Origin: Priestia megaterium NBRC 15308 = ATCC 14581
GTDB taxonomy: Bacteria; Bacillota; Bacilli; Bacillales; Bacillaceae_H
DNA: 64,000 nucleotides
Reading direction: 5' to 3'
Assembly (NCBI RefSeq): GCF_000832985.1
Contig: NZ_CP009920.1
Location: 1,984,001 to 2,048,000, forward strand
Shown here in pieces: positions 30,171 to 40,070 of the stretch (the stretch's first letter is position 1; each line of letters opens with the position of its first letter). Below the pieces are notes generated by a model. The model was not told the origin of the DNA, searched no databases, and worked only from the letters and a program-made list of their open reading frames with translations. Made by a program: the position numbers and the translations under genes.

Positions 30171-31025
30171 TTATGTTTCGTACGTAAAAAATCCTTTTCC
30201 TGTTTTTCGACCAAGCCACCCTGCCTTTACATATTTCCTAAGCAATGGACAAGGCCGATATTTGTCATCACCAAATCCTTTATGAAGCGTTTCCATAATA
30301 AACAAACATGTATCGAGGCCGATGAAATCTGCTAATGTCAAAGGTCCCATTGGATGGTTCATTCCTAGTTTCATCACTTGATCAATATCCTCTTCGTTTG
30401 CTACACCTTCATAGAGCGTAAACACTGCTTCGTTAATCATTGGCATTAAAATTCGATTTGAAACAAACCCTGGAAAATCATGAACTTCCACCGGGGTTTT
30501 ATTTAATTTTTTCGTTGTTTCATAGACTGCTTGATACACTTCATCGGTAGTAGCCAGCCCTCTAATAATTTCAACGAGTTTCATCACCGGAACAGGATTC
30601 ATAAAGTGCATGCCAATTACTTTTTCAGGTCGAGTGGTCACAGCTGCAATTTCAGTAATAGGAAGCGAAGACGTGTTGGTTGCTAAAACAGTATGATTTG
30701 GGGCTAACGAATCCAACTCCGCAAAAATGGCTTGCTTGACTTCCATCTTTTCCACAACCGCTTCGACAATTAAATCTGCTTTTTGTGCTGCTGTTATTTC
30801 GTTTGCCAGGTGAAGGCGCTCCATAATTTCTTCATATTCCTTAGCTGAGAGAGAACCTTTTCCCACCTGCTTTTTCAGACGTTTATCAATACCTTCTATT
30901 CCTTTTTGTGTATTTTTTTGATCAACGTCATACAAAGAAACTTGATATCCGCTCGCAGCAAATACTTGCGCAATGCCTGCTCCCATCTGACCTGCTCCAA
31001 TAACCATAACTGTTTCAATATTCAA
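30171..31025 (-). CDS. mmgB: 3-hydroxybutyryl-CoA dehydrogenase
   Basis: NAD(P)-dependent oxidation of 3-hydroxyacyl-CoA, or the reverse reduction of acetoacetyl-CoA. The 284 residues have the Rossmann motif VIGAGQMGAGIAQVFA, the catalytic histidine in GMHFMNPVPVMKLVEII, and the C-terminal dimer domain with MNHPMGPLTLADFIGLD. It resembles B. subtilis MmgB and clostridial Hbd. The start is TTG at 31025 with GGGGGATACCGAC upstream. It lies 15 bases after thl. Confidence 0.93.
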   Translation of the reverse strand: MNIETVMVIGAGQMGAGIAQVFAASGYQVSLYDVDQKNTQKGIEGIDKRLKKQVGKGSLSAKEYEEIMERLHLANEITAAQKADLIVEAVVEKMEVKQAIFAELDSLAPNHTVLATNTSSLPITEIAAVTTRPEKVIGMHFMNPVPVMKLVEIIRGLATTDEVYQAVYETTKKLNKTPVEVHDFPGFVSNRILMPMINEAVFTLYEGVANEEDIDQVMKLGMNHPMGPLTLADFIGLDTCLFIMETLHKGFGDDKYRPCPLLRKYVKAGWLGRKTGKGFFTYET

Positions 31026-31040
31026 GTCGGTATCCCCCTT

Positions 31041-32204
31041 TTATACTTCTACCATGATGGCATCACCTTGGCCGCCGCCGCTGCAAATAGAAGCAATGCC
31101 TAGTCCGCCGCCTCTTCGTCTTAATTCATGAATGAGCGTTACAACAATACGGGCGCCGCTTGCTCCAATCGGATGTCCAAGTGCTACAGCCCCGCCGTTC
31201 ACATTTACTTTTTCAGCCGGAAGCCCTGCAATTTCCATACTCATCAACGCTACTGCTGAAAAAGCTTCATTGATTTCAAACAGCGCAATATCGTCTACTG
31301 TCTTATTTGTTTTTTGCAATAGCTTGTTAATAGCAAACCCAGGCGTTTTCGGAAACTCCCTTGGCTCCATCGCAAGAGAAGTATGGTTTATAATCGTAGC
31401 CAACGGCTCATAGCCATTTGCTTTCGCCACATCTTCATCCATTAGCATGAGCGCAGCTGCTCCGTCATTCACGCTAGGTGCATTTCCTGCTGTAATGGTT
31501 CCACTGTGGCCAAATACAGGCCGAAGAGACGAGAGTTTTTCTAATGACGTATCTTTTCTTGGTCCTTCATCTTTTTGAACCGTTATCGTTCCTTTTTTAG
31601 ACGGAATATCAACTGAAATTCTTTCTGCATCCCATCTCCCTTTTTCTTCTGACTCTACTGCTAATTGATGACTGCGAAGCGCCCATTCATCCTGCTTTTC
31701 TCGGGAAATATCCATTTCAGAAGCGATTTCATTTCCATACGTACCCATTTGAACCCCTGTAAAGCTGCATGTCAAACCGTCATGAACCATCAAATCCGTC
31801 ACAACGCTATCTCCCATACGGAACCCCCACCTTGCTTTTGGAAGAAGATACGGTGCATTACTCATCGATTCCATTCCACCTGCAATGATTGTTTTTGCTT
31901 CTCCTAATCGAATCAGCTGATCAGCAGTTGTAATACTGCGCATACCTGATGCACAAACTTTATTAATGGTTTCCGTCTCTACTTGCCACGGTAAACCTGC
32001 ATAATGCATGGCTTGCCTAGAAGGTAGCTGTCCTTGGCCCCCTTGCAGCACGCACCCCATAATAACGGAATCAATTTCTGTACGTCCCTTTGATGCTGCT
32101 TGAATCGCTTTCCCGCCTAGTTCTGCCGCTTTTAGTCCGCTTACACTGCCACCTAATTTTCCAAAAGGTGTTCGAACTGCACTCACAATAACTGTTTTCC
32201 CCAT
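31041..32204 (-). CDS. mmgA: Acetyl-CoA acetyltransferase (thiolase)
   Basis: Condenses two acetyl-CoA or cleaves acetoacetyl-CoA. The 387 residues contain the acyl-accepting cysteine in INKVCASGMRSI, NGGAVALGHPIGASGAR with the catalytic histidine, and the second active cysteine in ASICSGGGQGDA. It matches MmgA-type degradative or biosynthetic thiolases. The operon places it between fadF and hbd. Together with hbd it can turn acetoacetyl-CoA and 3-hydroxybutyryl-CoA over, which also touches polyhydroxybutyrate precursors. Confidence 0.93.
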   Translation of the reverse strand: MGKTVIVSAVRTPFGKLGGSVSGLKAAELGGKAIQAASKGRTEIDSVIMGCVLQGGQGQLPSRQAMHYAGLPWQVETETINKVCASGMRSITTADQLIRLGEAKTIIAGGMESMSNAPYLLPKARWGFRMGDSVVTDLMVHDGLTCSFTGVQMGTYGNEIASEMDISREKQDEWALRSHQLAVESEEKGRWDAERISVDIPSKKGTITVQKDEGPRKDTSLEKLSSLRPVFGHSGTITAGNAPSVNDGAAALMLMDEDVAKANGYEPLATIINHTSLAMEPREFPKTPGFAINKLLQKTNKTVDDIALFEINEAFSAVALMSMEIAGLPAEKVNVNGGAVALGHPIGASGARIVVTLIHELRRRGGGLGIASICSGGGQGDAIMVEV

Positions 32205-32308
32205 TATTGTTTCCTCCCCTTTTTCCTAATCTTTGTCCTTGCCGATTGAACGCTTGCTCAATTTCCTTTCTGTAAAAAGTAGAGATGAATACCATCTCTA
32301 CTTCTCCT

Positions 32309-34420
32309 TTATGAAACCTGTTCTTGCACGTCACCATAAATTGACTTTTCAAGCAGTTCTGCTACGTCATACGTATGAACCTTTTCTTCTACTTCTTTTG
32401 CTTTTGTTCCGTCACTTAGCATCGTTAAGCAGTACGGACAACCTGAACTGATAATGCTTGGGTTAACGGCCAAGGCTTGTTCCGTGCGCGCTACGTTAAT
32501 GCGCTGGCCGGTCGTTTCTTCCGTCCACATTAACCCTCCTCCTGCTCCACAGCACATACCATTTTCACGGTTGCGTTCCATTTCAATCAAACTAACACCT
32601 GGAATCGCTTTCAAAATTTCTCTCGGTGGACTGTATACTTCGTTATATCTTCCTAAATAACAGGAATCATGGAAGGTAATTTTTTCATTAACCGCATGTT
32701 TTGGTGTCAGCTTACCTTCTTTCACCAACACAGCTAATAATTCTGTGTGATGATACACTTCTCCTTCAAAACCGAAATCTGGATATTCATTTTTGAAGAT
32801 ATTATAAGCATGTGGATCAATCGTAACAATTTTTTTGATTTCATTTTTTTCAAATTCAGCGATATTTTTAGAAGCTAACTCTTGGAATAAAAATTCATTG
32901 CCCAACCTGCGGGGCGTATCACCAGAATTTTTTTCTTTATTTCCTAAAATCGCAAATGAAACACCAGCTTCATTGAGAAGCTTAGCAAACGATAGAGCGA
33001 TTTTTTGGCTGCGGTTATCATAAGATCCCATCGAACCTACCCAGAACAAATACTCAAACGTTTCACCAGCTTTACTTACTTCTTTAACAGTCGGAATGTG
33101 AACATCCTCTCTTACATGTCGCCATTCTTCACGCTCTTTTCGGTTTAATCCCCAAGGGTTTCCTTGACGTTCAATATTCGTCATGGCACGCTGAGCATCC
33201 GCGTCCATCTTTCCTTCAGTTAATACTAAAAAACGTCGTAAATCTATGATTTTATCTACATGCTCGTTCATTACGGGACATTGATCTTCACAGTTTCGGC
33301 ACGTTGTACATGCCCAAATTTCTTCTTCCGTAATGACATCTCCGATTAAAGCGGGATTATATTCCGCTGTTGCTGCAGCCTCTGCTCCGCCTTGGCCGGC
33401 CGCCATCATCGCCAGCTGATTTCCTTTTGTTTTGGAGAATGCATACGTAGGAACCCAAGGTGCCTTGGATGTCACAACCGCTCCTTTTTCTGTTAAGTGA
33501 TCGCGCATCTTTAAAATTAAATCCATTGGAGATAAAATTTTCCCTGTACCCGTTGCCGGACACATATTCGTACATCGACCGCATTCCACACAGGCATATA
33601 AATCAATAAGCTGATGCTGCGTGAATTCTTCAATCTTTCCAACCCCAAACGTCTCCTGGGTCTCGTCTTCAAAATCAATCTTTTCAAGCTTACCTGGCTT
33701 AGAAACACGGTTAAAAAATACATTAGCCGGTCCAGCCAGTAAATGAGCATGTTTTGATTGAGGAACATATACTAAAAACGTCAATAACACGGCTAAGTGA
33801 ATCCACCATGAAACATAAAAAATGGAGATAGCGGCAATATCATTGATTCCCTTAAACAAGATCGCAATCGATGACGCAATCGGTTCTGTCCATGACGGTT
33901 CATGATTATGCCAGATGATTGACATACCGTTTCCGACAAGCACTGACAGCATAAGTGCTCCAATAAAAATCAGTACTAAACCAGATTTAAACCCTCTTTT
34001 TAAACGCACAAGCTTTTCTACGTAGCGACGGTGAAAAGCCCAGACAACTGCTACTAAAATCAAAAGTGTCACAATTTCTTGAAAAAATGTAAAACCGGGA
34101 TATAAAGGTCCAAGCGGCAAATGTTTACCTGGAAGCAAACCTTTTATAATGAAGTCTAACGCGCCGAACTGAACCAAAATAAACCCATAAAAAAACATGA
34201 CGTGCATAATTCCACTTTTTTTATCTTTTAACAGCTTCTTTTGTCCAAACACGTTCACCCAAATTTTTTGCAGTCTTTCTTTTAACCGCTGATCAAATTC
34301 AACTTTTTTCCCTAATTGAATATACTCAATGCGTGTGCGAATTAAATATACAAACAAAGAAGCAGCGTAAGCGGTTACAATAATAAAAAAGAGAAAATTC
34401 ACCCACAGCAACCCTGTCAT
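32309..34420 (-). CDS. fadF: Membrane FeS oxidoreductase FadF (heterodisulfide-reductase-like)
   Basis: A 703-residue protein, B. subtilis ywjF/fadF. The N-terminal third has five or six membrane helices of the nitrate-reductase gamma type (about 1-220). Two 4Fe-4S clusters follow, CVECGRCTNMCP and CTTCRNCEDQCP, then two CCG domains ending in NGMCCGAGGGLMW. The layout suggests it passes electrons from reduced ETF of acyl-CoA dehydrogenases into the menaquinone pool. Its place as first gene of the acyl-CoA operon supports this. The ATG follows AAGGAGGGGACGAG. Confidence 0.92.
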   Translation of the reverse strand: MTGLLWVNFLFFIIVTAYAASLFVYLIRTRIEYIQLGKKVEFDQRLKERLQKIWVNVFGQKKLLKDKKSGIMHVMFFYGFILVQFGALDFIIKGLLPGKHLPLGPLYPGFTFFQEIVTLLILVAVVWAFHRRYVEKLVRLKRGFKSGLVLIFIGALMLSVLVGNGMSIIWHNHEPSWTEPIASSIAILFKGINDIAAISIFYVSWWIHLAVLLTFLVYVPQSKHAHLLAGPANVFFNRVSKPGKLEKIDFEDETQETFGVGKIEEFTQHQLIDLYACVECGRCTNMCPATGTGKILSPMDLILKMRDHLTEKGAVVTSKAPWVPTYAFSKTKGNQLAMMAAGQGGAEAAATAEYNPALIGDVITEEEIWACTTCRNCEDQCPVMNEHVDKIIDLRRFLVLTEGKMDADAQRAMTNIERQGNPWGLNRKEREEWRHVREDVHIPTVKEVSKAGETFEYLFWVGSMGSYDNRSQKIALSFAKLLNEAGVSFAILGNKEKNSGDTPRRLGNEFLFQELASKNIAEFEKNEIKKIVTIDPHAYNIFKNEYPDFGFEGEVYHHTELLAVLVKEGKLTPKHAVNEKITFHDSCYLGRYNEVYSPPREILKAIPGVSLIEMERNRENGMCCGAGGGLMWTEETTGQRINVARTEQALAVNPSIISSGCPYCLTMLSDGTKAKEVEEKVHTYDVAELLEKSIYGDVQEQVS

Positions 34421-34498
34421 CTCGTCCCCTCCTTGAATAGTTTGTTACCTTTCTTTCCTCCTGACGACTAAATTTTCTGATAATATATCTGTTTTCAT

Positions 34499-34526
34499 TG
34501 TATATAATGAATGAGCATTCAGTCAA
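34499..34526 (-). promoter_or_regulatory. Acyl-CoA operon promoter with FadR-type operator in the spacer
   Basis: On the minus strand TTGACT (34521-34526), 16 bases, TATACA (34499-34504). The dyad TGAATGA-GCAT-TCAGTCA (34508-34525, plus strand) lies across the spacer and -35. It matches the remembered B. subtilis FadR box TGAATGAMTANTCATTCA with two deviations. Bound repressor would block polymerase directly. Confidence 0.75.
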
Positions 34527-34618
34527 TATCTTTTCGTTCTTTTGTTCATATTCTATTTAAACAAGGTGACACTAAGAACAACATAAAATGTATTTACATC
34601 GGGAAAAGAGGTGACATG

Positions 34619-35812
34619 ATGAGCGGCATGGTTGTAATTTTACTTTTTATTATTTTTATTGCTTGGCTTGCAATTGACCTTGGCGTTGGAAAGAAAGTAT
34701 TTTCTCAGGCTGAAAATACATTTCCAAAGCGCCGTGCTTCTCTTTTTTTGTTCGCAGACGGGAATGTCTTGTATAAAGATCTATTTCACGAAATAGAAAA
34801 TGCCTCTTCGTTTATCCATTTATCGTTTTACATCGTACAAAATGATGAAATTAGTCAAGATTTTTTAGATTTACTAGTCCAAAAAGCACAGCAAAATATT
34901 GAAGTCCGGTTATTGGTAGACCGTGTGGGAAGCTATAAAATCAAGAAAAACAAAATTGCATTCTTAAAGAAACAAGGTGTTCATTTTGCTTACAGTCGAA
35001 CGCTACGATGGCCTTATTTGTTTTATACACTCAACGCACGCAATCACCGTAAAATGGCCGTTATTGATGGGAAAGTTGGCTACATTGGCGGTTTTAATAT
35101 CGGAAGAGAATATTTAGGACTCGACGCCAAGCTTGGAGTGTGGAAAGATTACCACCTGCGTATGGAAGGTAAAGGTATCCAAGATCTTCAAATACAGCTG
35201 TTGAGCGACTGGTATGCTGCTACCGGCATAGACCTGCGTAAAGTGGAAAGATACTTTCCACCAACCTCTGAAGGAGACTATGTTATTCAGCTACAGTCAA
35301 CTGAAGGTTTTTCACTTGAAGAAAGCTTTTTATCGATTATCAACCAAGCCAATAGGGAATTGTACATAGGTACTCCTTATTTTATTCCAAGTGAACCTTT
35401 GATGAATGCTTTATTGCAAGCTCGAGCACGGGGAGTACAAGTTCATATATTGATTCCAATGCGTGCAGATCAACCGCTTGTTCATCATGCTGCATTTGCC
35501 TATCTTCCTACATTACTTCAAGCAGGCTGCATGATTTATCAATATTATTACGGTTTTTACCACGCAAAAGTATTAATTGCAGACAATGTTATCTGCGATG
35601 TAGGAACGGCTAATTTTGATAAAAGAAGCTTGTTCTTAAACGCTGAAATTAACTGTTTAATCTACGATGCCACATACATTGAAGAGGTAAAGAACAGCTT
35701 TAAAGCTTGTATGGGGGAATGCCCAGTTTTGTCTTTAGAAGACGTCAAAAACCGAAAATGGAGTGAAAAACTAAAGCAAGGATTTGCAACCTTTATTTCT
35801 CCGTTACTTTAA
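34619..35812 (+). CDS. ywjE: Cardiolipin synthase-type phospholipase D protein (YwjE)
   Basis: A 398-residue membrane protein with one N-terminal helix (about 4-22) and two PLD domains: HRKMAVIDGKVGYIGG (first HKD) and HAKVLIADNVICDVGTAN (second HKD). These catalyse phosphatidyl transfer between phosphatidylglycerols to make cardiolipin. It lacks the second N-terminal helix usual in ClsA, as in minor Bacillus cardiolipin synthases. I start at the ATG at 34619, five bases after GAGGTG. The open frame extends 36 codons upstream over the divergent fadF promoter and is not coding-like. Confidence 0.88.
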   Translation: MSGMVVILLFIIFIAWLAIDLGVGKKVFSQAENTFPKRRASLFLFADGNVLYKDLFHEIENASSFIHLSFYIVQNDEISQDFLDLLVQKAQQNIEVRLLVDRVGSYKIKKNKIAFLKKQGVHFAYSRTLRWPYLFYTLNARNHRKMAVIDGKVGYIGGFNIGREYLGLDAKLGVWKDYHLRMEGKGIQDLQIQLLSDWYAATGIDLRKVERYFPPTSEGDYVIQLQSTEGFSLEESFLSIINQANRELYIGTPYFIPSEPLMNALLQARARGVQVHILIPMRADQPLVHHAAFAYLPTLLQAGCMIYQYYYGFYHAKVLIADNVICDVGTANFDKRSLFLNAEINCLIYDATYIEEVKNSFKACMGECPVLSLEDVKNRKWSEKLKQGFATFISPLL

Positions 35813-35836
35813 TGAACGAAAAGAGGAAAATTTATA

Positions 35837-36790
35837 ATGAAAATTAGATTTGGCTATGTATCACATGCCCTGTCGCTTTGGGACTGCTCACCTGCGAAGA
35901 CTCTCACGTTTACTAGATGGAAAAAAATGAAAAAAGATGAGAGGCTGGATAAGCTTCATTACGTCACAAAACAAAATTTGAATCATACTAAGCGCGCTTT
36001 ACATTTTAATATTGCCCATGAAATTATGCTGTATCGATTATCATCTTCTCTTGTTCCTTTAGCTACTCATCCTGAAGTAGATTGGAATTACATTGATGCG
36101 TTCCAAGACGATTGGTCAGAGATAGGAGAATTGATTCGGAATCATCAGCTGCGCGTGAGTTTTCACCCCAATCAGTTCACATTATTTACAAGCGACAAAA
36201 AACATATTACAGAAAATGCGGTAAAAGATATGGATTATCACTATAGAATGCTTGAAGCGATGGGAGTAGCCGATCAAGCTCTTATTAATATTCATGTAGG
36301 AGGAGCCTATGGCAATAAAGAAAAGGCGATCGGTCGATTTCATGAAAACATTCAAACGCTGCCACCTGTCATTAAAAAGCGCATGACTCTTGAAAATGAT
36401 GATAAAACATACACAACTGAAGAAACGTTAGCTGTATGCGAAAAAGAGAAAGTCCCTCTCCTCTTTGATTATCACCACCACAAAGCAAATGAAGGAGAAG
36501 AACCTCTTGCATTATTGCTCCCTCGTATCTTTGACACGTGGAAACATATCGGGTTAAAACCAAAAATACATATCTCTTCTCCTAAATCTGAAAAAGAATT
36601 CAGAAGTCACTCTGATTATGTCTCAACTGATTTTATCGCACCTTTTTTGCAAATAGCTAAAGATATTGGAAAAGATTTTGACGTAATGATTGAAGCAAAG
36701 TTAAAAGATAAAGCGCTGCTAAAATTAGTGGAAGATTTAGCATCAATGAGAGGAGTAAAGCGTACGGGAGGTGCCACGCTTGTTTTTTAA
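35837..36790 (+). CDS. uvsE: UV damage endonuclease UvsE
   Basis: UVDE-family TIM-barrel metalloenzyme that nicks DNA 5' to cyclobutane dimers and 6-4 photoproducts, giving an excision route independent of UvrABC. The 317 residues show RFGYVSHAL at the N-terminus, [31 protein letters not shown] and [13 protein letters not shown], which supply the metal-binding His, Glu and Asp. Length is typical. It is 24 bases after ywjE on the same strand and ends at a bidirectional terminator. It may serve spores or UV-exposed cells. Expression signals were not seen. Confidence 0.93.
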   Translation: MKIRFGYVSHALSLWDCSPAKTLTFTRWKKMKKDERLDKLHYVTKQNLNHTKRALHFNIAHEIMLYRLSSSLVPLATHPEVDWNYIDAFQDDWSEIGELIRNHQLRVSFHPNQFTLFTSDKKHITENAVKDMDYHYRMLEAMGVADQALINIHVGGAYGNKEKAIGRFHENIQTLPPVIKKRMTLENDDKTYTTEETLAVCEKEKVPLLFDYHHHKANEGEEPLALLLPRIFDTWKHIGLKPKIHISSPKSEKEFRSHSDYVSTDFIAPFLQIAKDIGKDFDVMIEAKLKDKALLKLVEDLASMRGVKRTGGATLVF

Positions 36791-36793
36791 ATT

Positions 36794-36820
36794 AAAAAAG
36801 AGCCAAGAGGCTCTTTTTTT
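36794..36820. terminator. Bidirectional terminator between uvsE and argS
   Basis: AAAAAAGAGCC, a 4-base loop, GGCTCTTTTTT between convergent stops. Confidence 0.9.
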
Positions 36821-36821
36821 G

Positions 36822-38492
36822 TTACATTTTTTCGGGTGCTGAAACACCAATTAGTTTTAAGGAGTTTTGAAGCGTTACTTGAACAGCTTTCACTAGTTCA
36901 ATACGCGCTTTACTTGTTTCTATATTATCGCTGTCTAATACTTTTTCTGCATTATAGAAGCTATGGAACGTAGAAGCAAGATCAAATACATAGTTTGTAA
37001 TGCGGTGCGGAATACGTTTTGTTGCTGCTTCCGCTACGGCCTGAGGGAACTCTCCGATTTTCTTCAGCAGTTCCGTTTCTTTTTCTGCACTAATTAATGA
37101 AAGGTCAGCGCCAGATGTTGATTGAATCCCCATCTCTTCACCTTGACGAAGAATACTGCAAATACGAGCATGAGCATACTGCGCGTAGTATACAGGGTTT
37201 TCATTAGATTGAGAAACAGCTAAATCTAAATCAAAGTCTAAATGTGTATCCGCACTTCTCATCGCAAAGAAGTAGCGAGTTGCATCAAGGCCTACCTCTT
37301 CTACTAGATCACGCATTGTTACTGCTTTACCTGTACGTTTGCTCATCTTCATTTTTTCGCCATTTTGATACAGTTGAACCATCTGAATGATTTCTACTTC
37401 AAGCGTATCTTTTTCATAACCAAGCGCTTGAATCGCCGCTTTCATACGAGGAATATATCCATGGTGGTCGGCTCCCCAAATGTTAATTAGCTTATCAAAT
37501 CCGCGTTGAATTTTGTCTTGGTGATACGCAATATCTGGTGTTAAGTACGTAAATGAACCGTCATTTTTAATTAACACACGGTCTTTATCATCACCAAATG
37601 TCGTAGAACGGAACCACGTAGCACCTTCTTCTTCATATACATGACCTTGTTTTTTCAGGGTTTCAAGTGCAACTGATATTTTATCATTTTTATAAAGAGA
37701 CGTTTCAGAATACCATACGTCAAATTTCACACGGAACTGTTCAAGATCACGCTTTAATTTAGCTAACTCATAATCTAACCCGTATTGACGGAAGAATTCA
37801 AATCGCTCTTCTTCAGAGGCATTTACATACTTGTCTCCGTGCTCTTTTGCTAGCTCTTTTCCGATGTTTATAATGTCAGCACCATGATAGCCGTCTGCAG
37901 GCATTTCTTTCTCTAAACCAAGAGCCTGCATGTAGCGTGCTTCTACTGAATAAGCCAGGTTATTAATTTGATTACCAGCATCATTAATATAGTATTCACG
38001 TGACACATCGTAACCTGCTTTTTCAAGAACATTACATAATGAGTCTCCAACTGCAGCACCGCGGGCATGTCCTAAATGTAAATCCCCTGTCGGATTAGCT
38101 GAAACAAACTCAACTTGTATTTTTTGTCCGTTCCCTACGTTTGTTTGACCGTACGCTTCACCAGCTTTTACAATCGTTGGGATAAGCTCTGTTAAATAAG
38201 AGTTATTCATATAAAAGTTGATGAATCCAGGGCCTGCAATGTCAATTTTCTCGATAGATGCTTTTGATTTATCGAAGTTTGCTACAAGCTCTTCAGCGAT
38301 AACACGCGGTGCTTTTTTGGCAATACGAGCTAGCTGCATAGCCATATTGGTAGAATAATCACCATGTGTTTTATCTTTTGGGGTTTCTAATAGAACTTCT
38401 GGAAGTTCTGCTTTTTCAGCAAGTCCTGCTTTGACCACAGCATCTTGAATTTCAGCTTTTAATTTTTGCTGCACTTGTTCGACGATGTTCAT
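36822..38492 (-). CDS. argS: Arginyl-tRNA synthetase
   Basis: Class I synthetase charging tRNA-Arg. The 556 residues contain the N-terminal additional domain (about 1-110), the HIGH-type motif [20 protein letters not shown]-type [15 protein letters not shown], and a C-terminal anticodon-binding helical domain with [17 protein letters not shown]. The ATG at 38492 overlaps the ywiB stop by four bases, so the pair is translationally coupled. No T-box was seen upstream. Confidence 0.97.
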   Translation of the reverse strand: MNIVEQVQQKLKAEIQDAVVKAGLAEKAELPEVLLETPKDKTHGDYSTNMAMQLARIAKKAPRVIAEELVANFDKSKASIEKIDIAGPGFINFYMNNSYLTELIPTIVKAGEAYGQTNVGNGQKIQVEFVSANPTGDLHLGHARGAAVGDSLCNVLEKAGYDVSREYYINDAGNQINNLAYSVEARYMQALGLEKEMPADGYHGADIINIGKELAKEHGDKYVNASEEERFEFFRQYGLDYELAKLKRDLEQFRVKFDVWYSETSLYKNDKISVALETLKKQGHVYEEEGATWFRSTTFGDDKDRVLIKNDGSFTYLTPDIAYHQDKIQRGFDKLINIWGADHHGYIPRMKAAIQALGYEKDTLEVEIIQMVQLYQNGEKMKMSKRTGKAVTMRDLVEEVGLDATRYFFAMRSADTHLDFDLDLAVSQSNENPVYYAQYAHARICSILRQGEEMGIQSTSGADLSLISAEKETELLKKIGEFPQAVAEAATKRIPHRITNYVFDLASTFHSFYNAEKVLDSDNIETSKARIELVKAVQVTLQNSLKLIGVSAPEKM

Positions 38493-38929
38493 TTTTTCTC
38501 CTCCTTGAATGTAATGGTTAACGCATATTTCCCGGTAGGCTGACCCTGTACTTCTAGATCATACGTTAAAAATAATCGACCCTTTTGAGTCATTTGTTTA
38601 TATTCAATGTTATGAGCGAATGTCAGTAAATCCATACGTCCATAAGGGCTTATATAAGTTCCTTCGATCTGTACCTTTTTACGAAACGATTGCTTCATTT
38701 GAACAGCACCGGTTCGATTAATTGATACTTCATCTTCGCTAATTTTCACCATTGTTCTAATATCTCCGATTTCCTCTTGGCGCTCTGTGTATGTAAGATA
38801 AATTTTCGATCCTTTTTCATAATACATACCTTTTGCATTTACCGATGTTGTCTCTTTTCGGTGACCATCGCGGATATCCGTCACAATTTTAACTTCAATG
38901 GGTTTCTTGACTTCTGAAGCGTTACTCAC
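38489..38929 (-). CDS. ywiB: YwiB, DUF1934 beta-barrel family protein
   Basis: A 146-residue protein of the YwiB family, predicted to form a small beta-barrel. It is rich in alternating strands such as [30 protein letters not shown] and [13 protein letters not shown]. It is always found just before argS in Bacillus. No biochemical role is known to me. The chosen start is GTG at 38929 (AAGGAA ten bases upstream). A GTG three codons earlier touches that ribosome site. Its stop overlaps the argS start. Confidence 0.85.
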   Translation of the reverse strand: MSNASEVKKPIEVKIVTDIRDGHRKETTSVNAKGMYYEKGSKIYLTYTERQEEIGDIRTMVKISEDEVSINRTGAVQMKQSFRKKVQIEGTYISPYGRMDLLTFAHNIEYKQMTQKGRLFLTYDLEVQGQPTGKYALTITFKEEKK

Positions 38930-39080
38930 AAAAGACACTTCCTTATTAAAATGAATACGTTATAACTTAAATAGTATAAACATTCTAAAGAAAGAATTCA
39001 ATAATACTTCAAAGGAAATATGATAGATACGCCGAGAATTCACCTTTTTACAGTACGTGACGCATTCACATATTCCAAAT

Positions 39081-39109
39081 AAAAAAGGCAGCCACAGCGG
39101 CCGCCTTTT
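39081..39109 (-). terminator. Terminator of speB
   Basis: AAAAGGC/GCCTTTT, with inner GCC/GGC pairing, and T6 on the minus strand, 8 bases after the speB stop. Confidence 0.8.
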
Positions 39110-39116
39110 ACTTTAT

Positions 39117-39995
39117 TTATTTCTTTTGTACCCAGCCTAAGATCATTTCGCGAATAAGCTTGCTTGCTGTATTAGCTGTTTGTTCAGACGGATCATAAAT
39201 TGGAGCTACTTCTACTAAATCTCCTCCGACAATGCGAAGATCTGATTTAGCAATTGCGTGAATAGAAGCTAAAAGCTCTTTTGATGTGATACCGCCCGCA
39301 TCTACTGTTCCTGTACCAGGAGCGTGCGCTGGATCTAATACATCGATATCAATTGTTACATAAACAGGACGACCTGCAAGTGTTGGTAGAATCTCTTTTA
39401 ACGGCTCTAGAACTTCAAATTTTGAAATATGCATGCCGTTTTCTTTTGCCCATTGAAATTCTTCTTTCATTCCTGAGCGAATACCAAATGAATAAACATT
39501 CTCCGGTCCGATTAGTTCTGCAACTTTACGAATCGGAGTGGAATGAGAAAGTGGTTCTCCTTCATACTCTTCACGAAGGTCTGTATGAGCATCCATATGG
39601 ATAATGGCCAAATCCGGATATTTTTTAGACATAGCTTTCATAACAGGCCAAGAAACCAAATGCTCTCCGCCCATGCCTAATGGGAACTTGTCTGCTGCTA
39701 AAAGCTGGTCGATATACTCTTCAATCATATTTAAGCTGCGCTGAGGATTCCCAAATGGAAGTGGAATATCTCCTGCATCAAAATATTTTACTTCCTCTAG
39801 CTCTCGATCTAAATACGGGCTGTATTCTTCTAATCCAATTGATACTTCACGAATACGAGTTGGGCCAAATCGTGAACCTGGACGATAGCTAACTGTCCAG
39901 TCCATTGGCATTCCGTAAAGAACCGCTTCACTTTCTTCAAAAACAGGGTGACTGCCGATAAATACATTACCTGAATAAGCTTCATCAAAACGCAT
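39117..39995 (-). CDS. speB: Agmatinase
   Basis: Ureohydrolase converting agmatine to putrescine and urea. The 292 residues hold the binuclear Mn2+ sites in GMGGEHLVSWPV, IHMDAHTDLREEYEG and TIDIDVLDPAHAPGTGTV. The ATG at 39995 follows AAGGAGGAACAAAAT. The frame is open six codons further. It forms the speEB pair with spermidine synthase, although a terminator-like hairpin lies between the two genes. Confidence 0.95.
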   Translation of the reverse strand: MRFDEAYSGNVFIGSHPVFEESEAVLYGMPMDWTVSYRPGSRFGPTRIREVSIGLEEYSPYLDRELEEVKYFDAGDIPLPFGNPQRSLNMIEEYIDQLLAADKFPLGMGGEHLVSWPVMKAMSKKYPDLAIIHMDAHTDLREEYEGEPLSHSTPIRKVAELIGPENVYSFGIRSGMKEEFQWAKENGMHISKFEVLEPLKEILPTLAGRPVYVTIDIDVLDPAHAPGTGTVDAGGITSKELLASIHAIAKSDLRIVGGDLVEVAPIYDPSEQTANTASKLIREMILGWVQKK

Positions 39996-40021
39996 ATTTT
40001 GTTCCTCCTTCATTATTCATA

Positions 40022-40052
40022 GAAAAGATGCCAGCCTTAAACCTCTGGCATC
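40022..40052 (-). terminator. Intercistronic hairpin between speE and speB
   Basis: GATGCCAG/CTGGCATC with a 10-base loop, followed on the minus strand by TTTTCT. It lies 18 bases after the speE stop and 27 bases before the speB start. It has the form of an intrinsic terminator and should reduce speB readthrough. Confidence 0.7.
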
Positions 40053-40070
40053 TCACTTGTATGTGGTAAC

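Noticed and set aside
34511-34618. N-terminal extension of ywjE
   Set aside because: It overlaps the fadF promoter and FadR-type dyad, has no ribosome site, and is not like cardiolipin synthases.
38493-38938. T-box leader for argS
   Set aside because: argS overlaps ywiB by four bases, leaving no leader, and no T-box sequence was seen upstream.
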